Shown here piece by piece: positions 63,907 to 64,000 of a stretch of 64,000 nucleotides of DNA (its first letter is position 1; the number at the start of each line of letters is the position of its first letter). This stretch comes from CBDCKN01 sp965219035. GTDB taxonomy: Bacteria > Gemmatimonadota > Gemmatimonadetes > Longimicrobiales > Gaopeijiaceae. The notes under the pieces are model-generated. The model saw only the letters and a program-made list of their open reading frames with translations, ran no database searches and was not told where the DNA came from. Position numbers and translations under genes: made by a program. The stretch is from the NCBI GenBank assembly GCA_965219035.1, contig CBDCMR010000004.1, positions 1,240,001-1,304,000 on the forward strand. Direction: 5' to 3'.

Positions 63907-64000
63907 ATGCATATAAAGACTGAAATGGGACCGCTGCGGCGATGGCTTTCGCTCGTTTTGGCGGGCGTCCTGGTCCTACCCGCGTGCGACGGGGTCCTCG
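63907..64000 (+). CDS. Start of a probable SusD/RagB-like lipoprotein (cut by window edge)
   Basis: ATG 63907 (or ATG 63925) opens a signal sequence RWLSLVLAGVLVLPACD with a clear lipobox, immediately after the SusC gene. Only 31 codons are visible, so SusD identity rests on position and the lipobox. Confidence 0.6.
   Translation, partial: MHIKTEMGPLRRWLSLVLAGVLVLPACDGVL

Overview
The window is high-GC bacterial DNA whose gene content fits a member of the Gemmatimonadota or a close relative. This is inferred from family composition, not from a marker gene. Supporting families are a SusC-type and a second TonB-dependent receptor with N-terminal carboxypeptidase-regulatory-like domains, an Ig-repeat leishmanolysin-like lipoprotein, a PadR remnant, cyclase/TolB-like/TPR signalling proteins, S9 peptidases and many GTG/TTG starts with 4-base gene overlaps.

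Layout. 1-3.8 kb: end of a surface-polysaccharide type region (epimerase tail, phosphoesterase, decapitated epimerase start, GT-C glycosyltransferase, methyltransferase). 3.8-12.9 kb: an ergothioneine locus. egtB-egtD run rightward, egtC and a PLP dehydratase run leftward, and divergent from egtB is an ABC transporter whose solute-binding and permease domains are fused, the kind of protein known as EgtU, with its ATPase. 13.1-17.1 kb: TonB receptor with a structured leader, a zinc-ribbon thioredoxin and argR. 17.1-20 kb: argG-argH behind a good promoter and an AT-rich palindrome that is a candidate ArgR operator. 20-21.3 kb: DAHP synthase preceded by a Tyr/Phe-rich leader peptide, a terminator and a matching antiterminator, i.e. 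a classical ribosome-mediated attenuator. 21.4-22.9 kb: rpiA-rpe, where rpe appears to start at ATA. 23-28.6 kb: Hpt, response regulator (with an in-frame TGA) and a hybrid histidine kinase in an overlapping operon, then an SDR epimerase convergent with trmH.

29.4-58 kb is accessory and decayed. It holds two complete IS3-family elements, one of them joined directly to a frameshifted tyrosine integrase lying 100 bases from tRNA-Leu(UAA); a glycerate module (D-2-hydroxyacid dehydrogenase plus glycerate 2-kinase); an MBL-rhodanese hydrolase; a TRAP transporter next to a gutted M20 peptidase; an IorAB-type molybdenum hydroxylase with two frameshifts; an NHL propeller protein; a broken FMN reductase; glutamate dehydrogenase; and a zone (52.5-57.9 kb) in which fragments of S9, prolyl-oligopeptidase and M24 peptidases abut decapitated adenylate-cyclase pieces. 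58-64 kb returns to intact genes: an Ig-like/leishmanolysin lipoprotein, a SusC receptor and the start of its SusD-like partner.

The most informative points are the attenuator upstream of DAHP synthase, the ergothioneine synthesis-plus-transport locus with its reversed-order EgtU-like fusion, the ATGA-to-ATAA change at rpiA/rpe, and short repeats placed at gene ends. Positions and motifs were read by eye; no database search was run.
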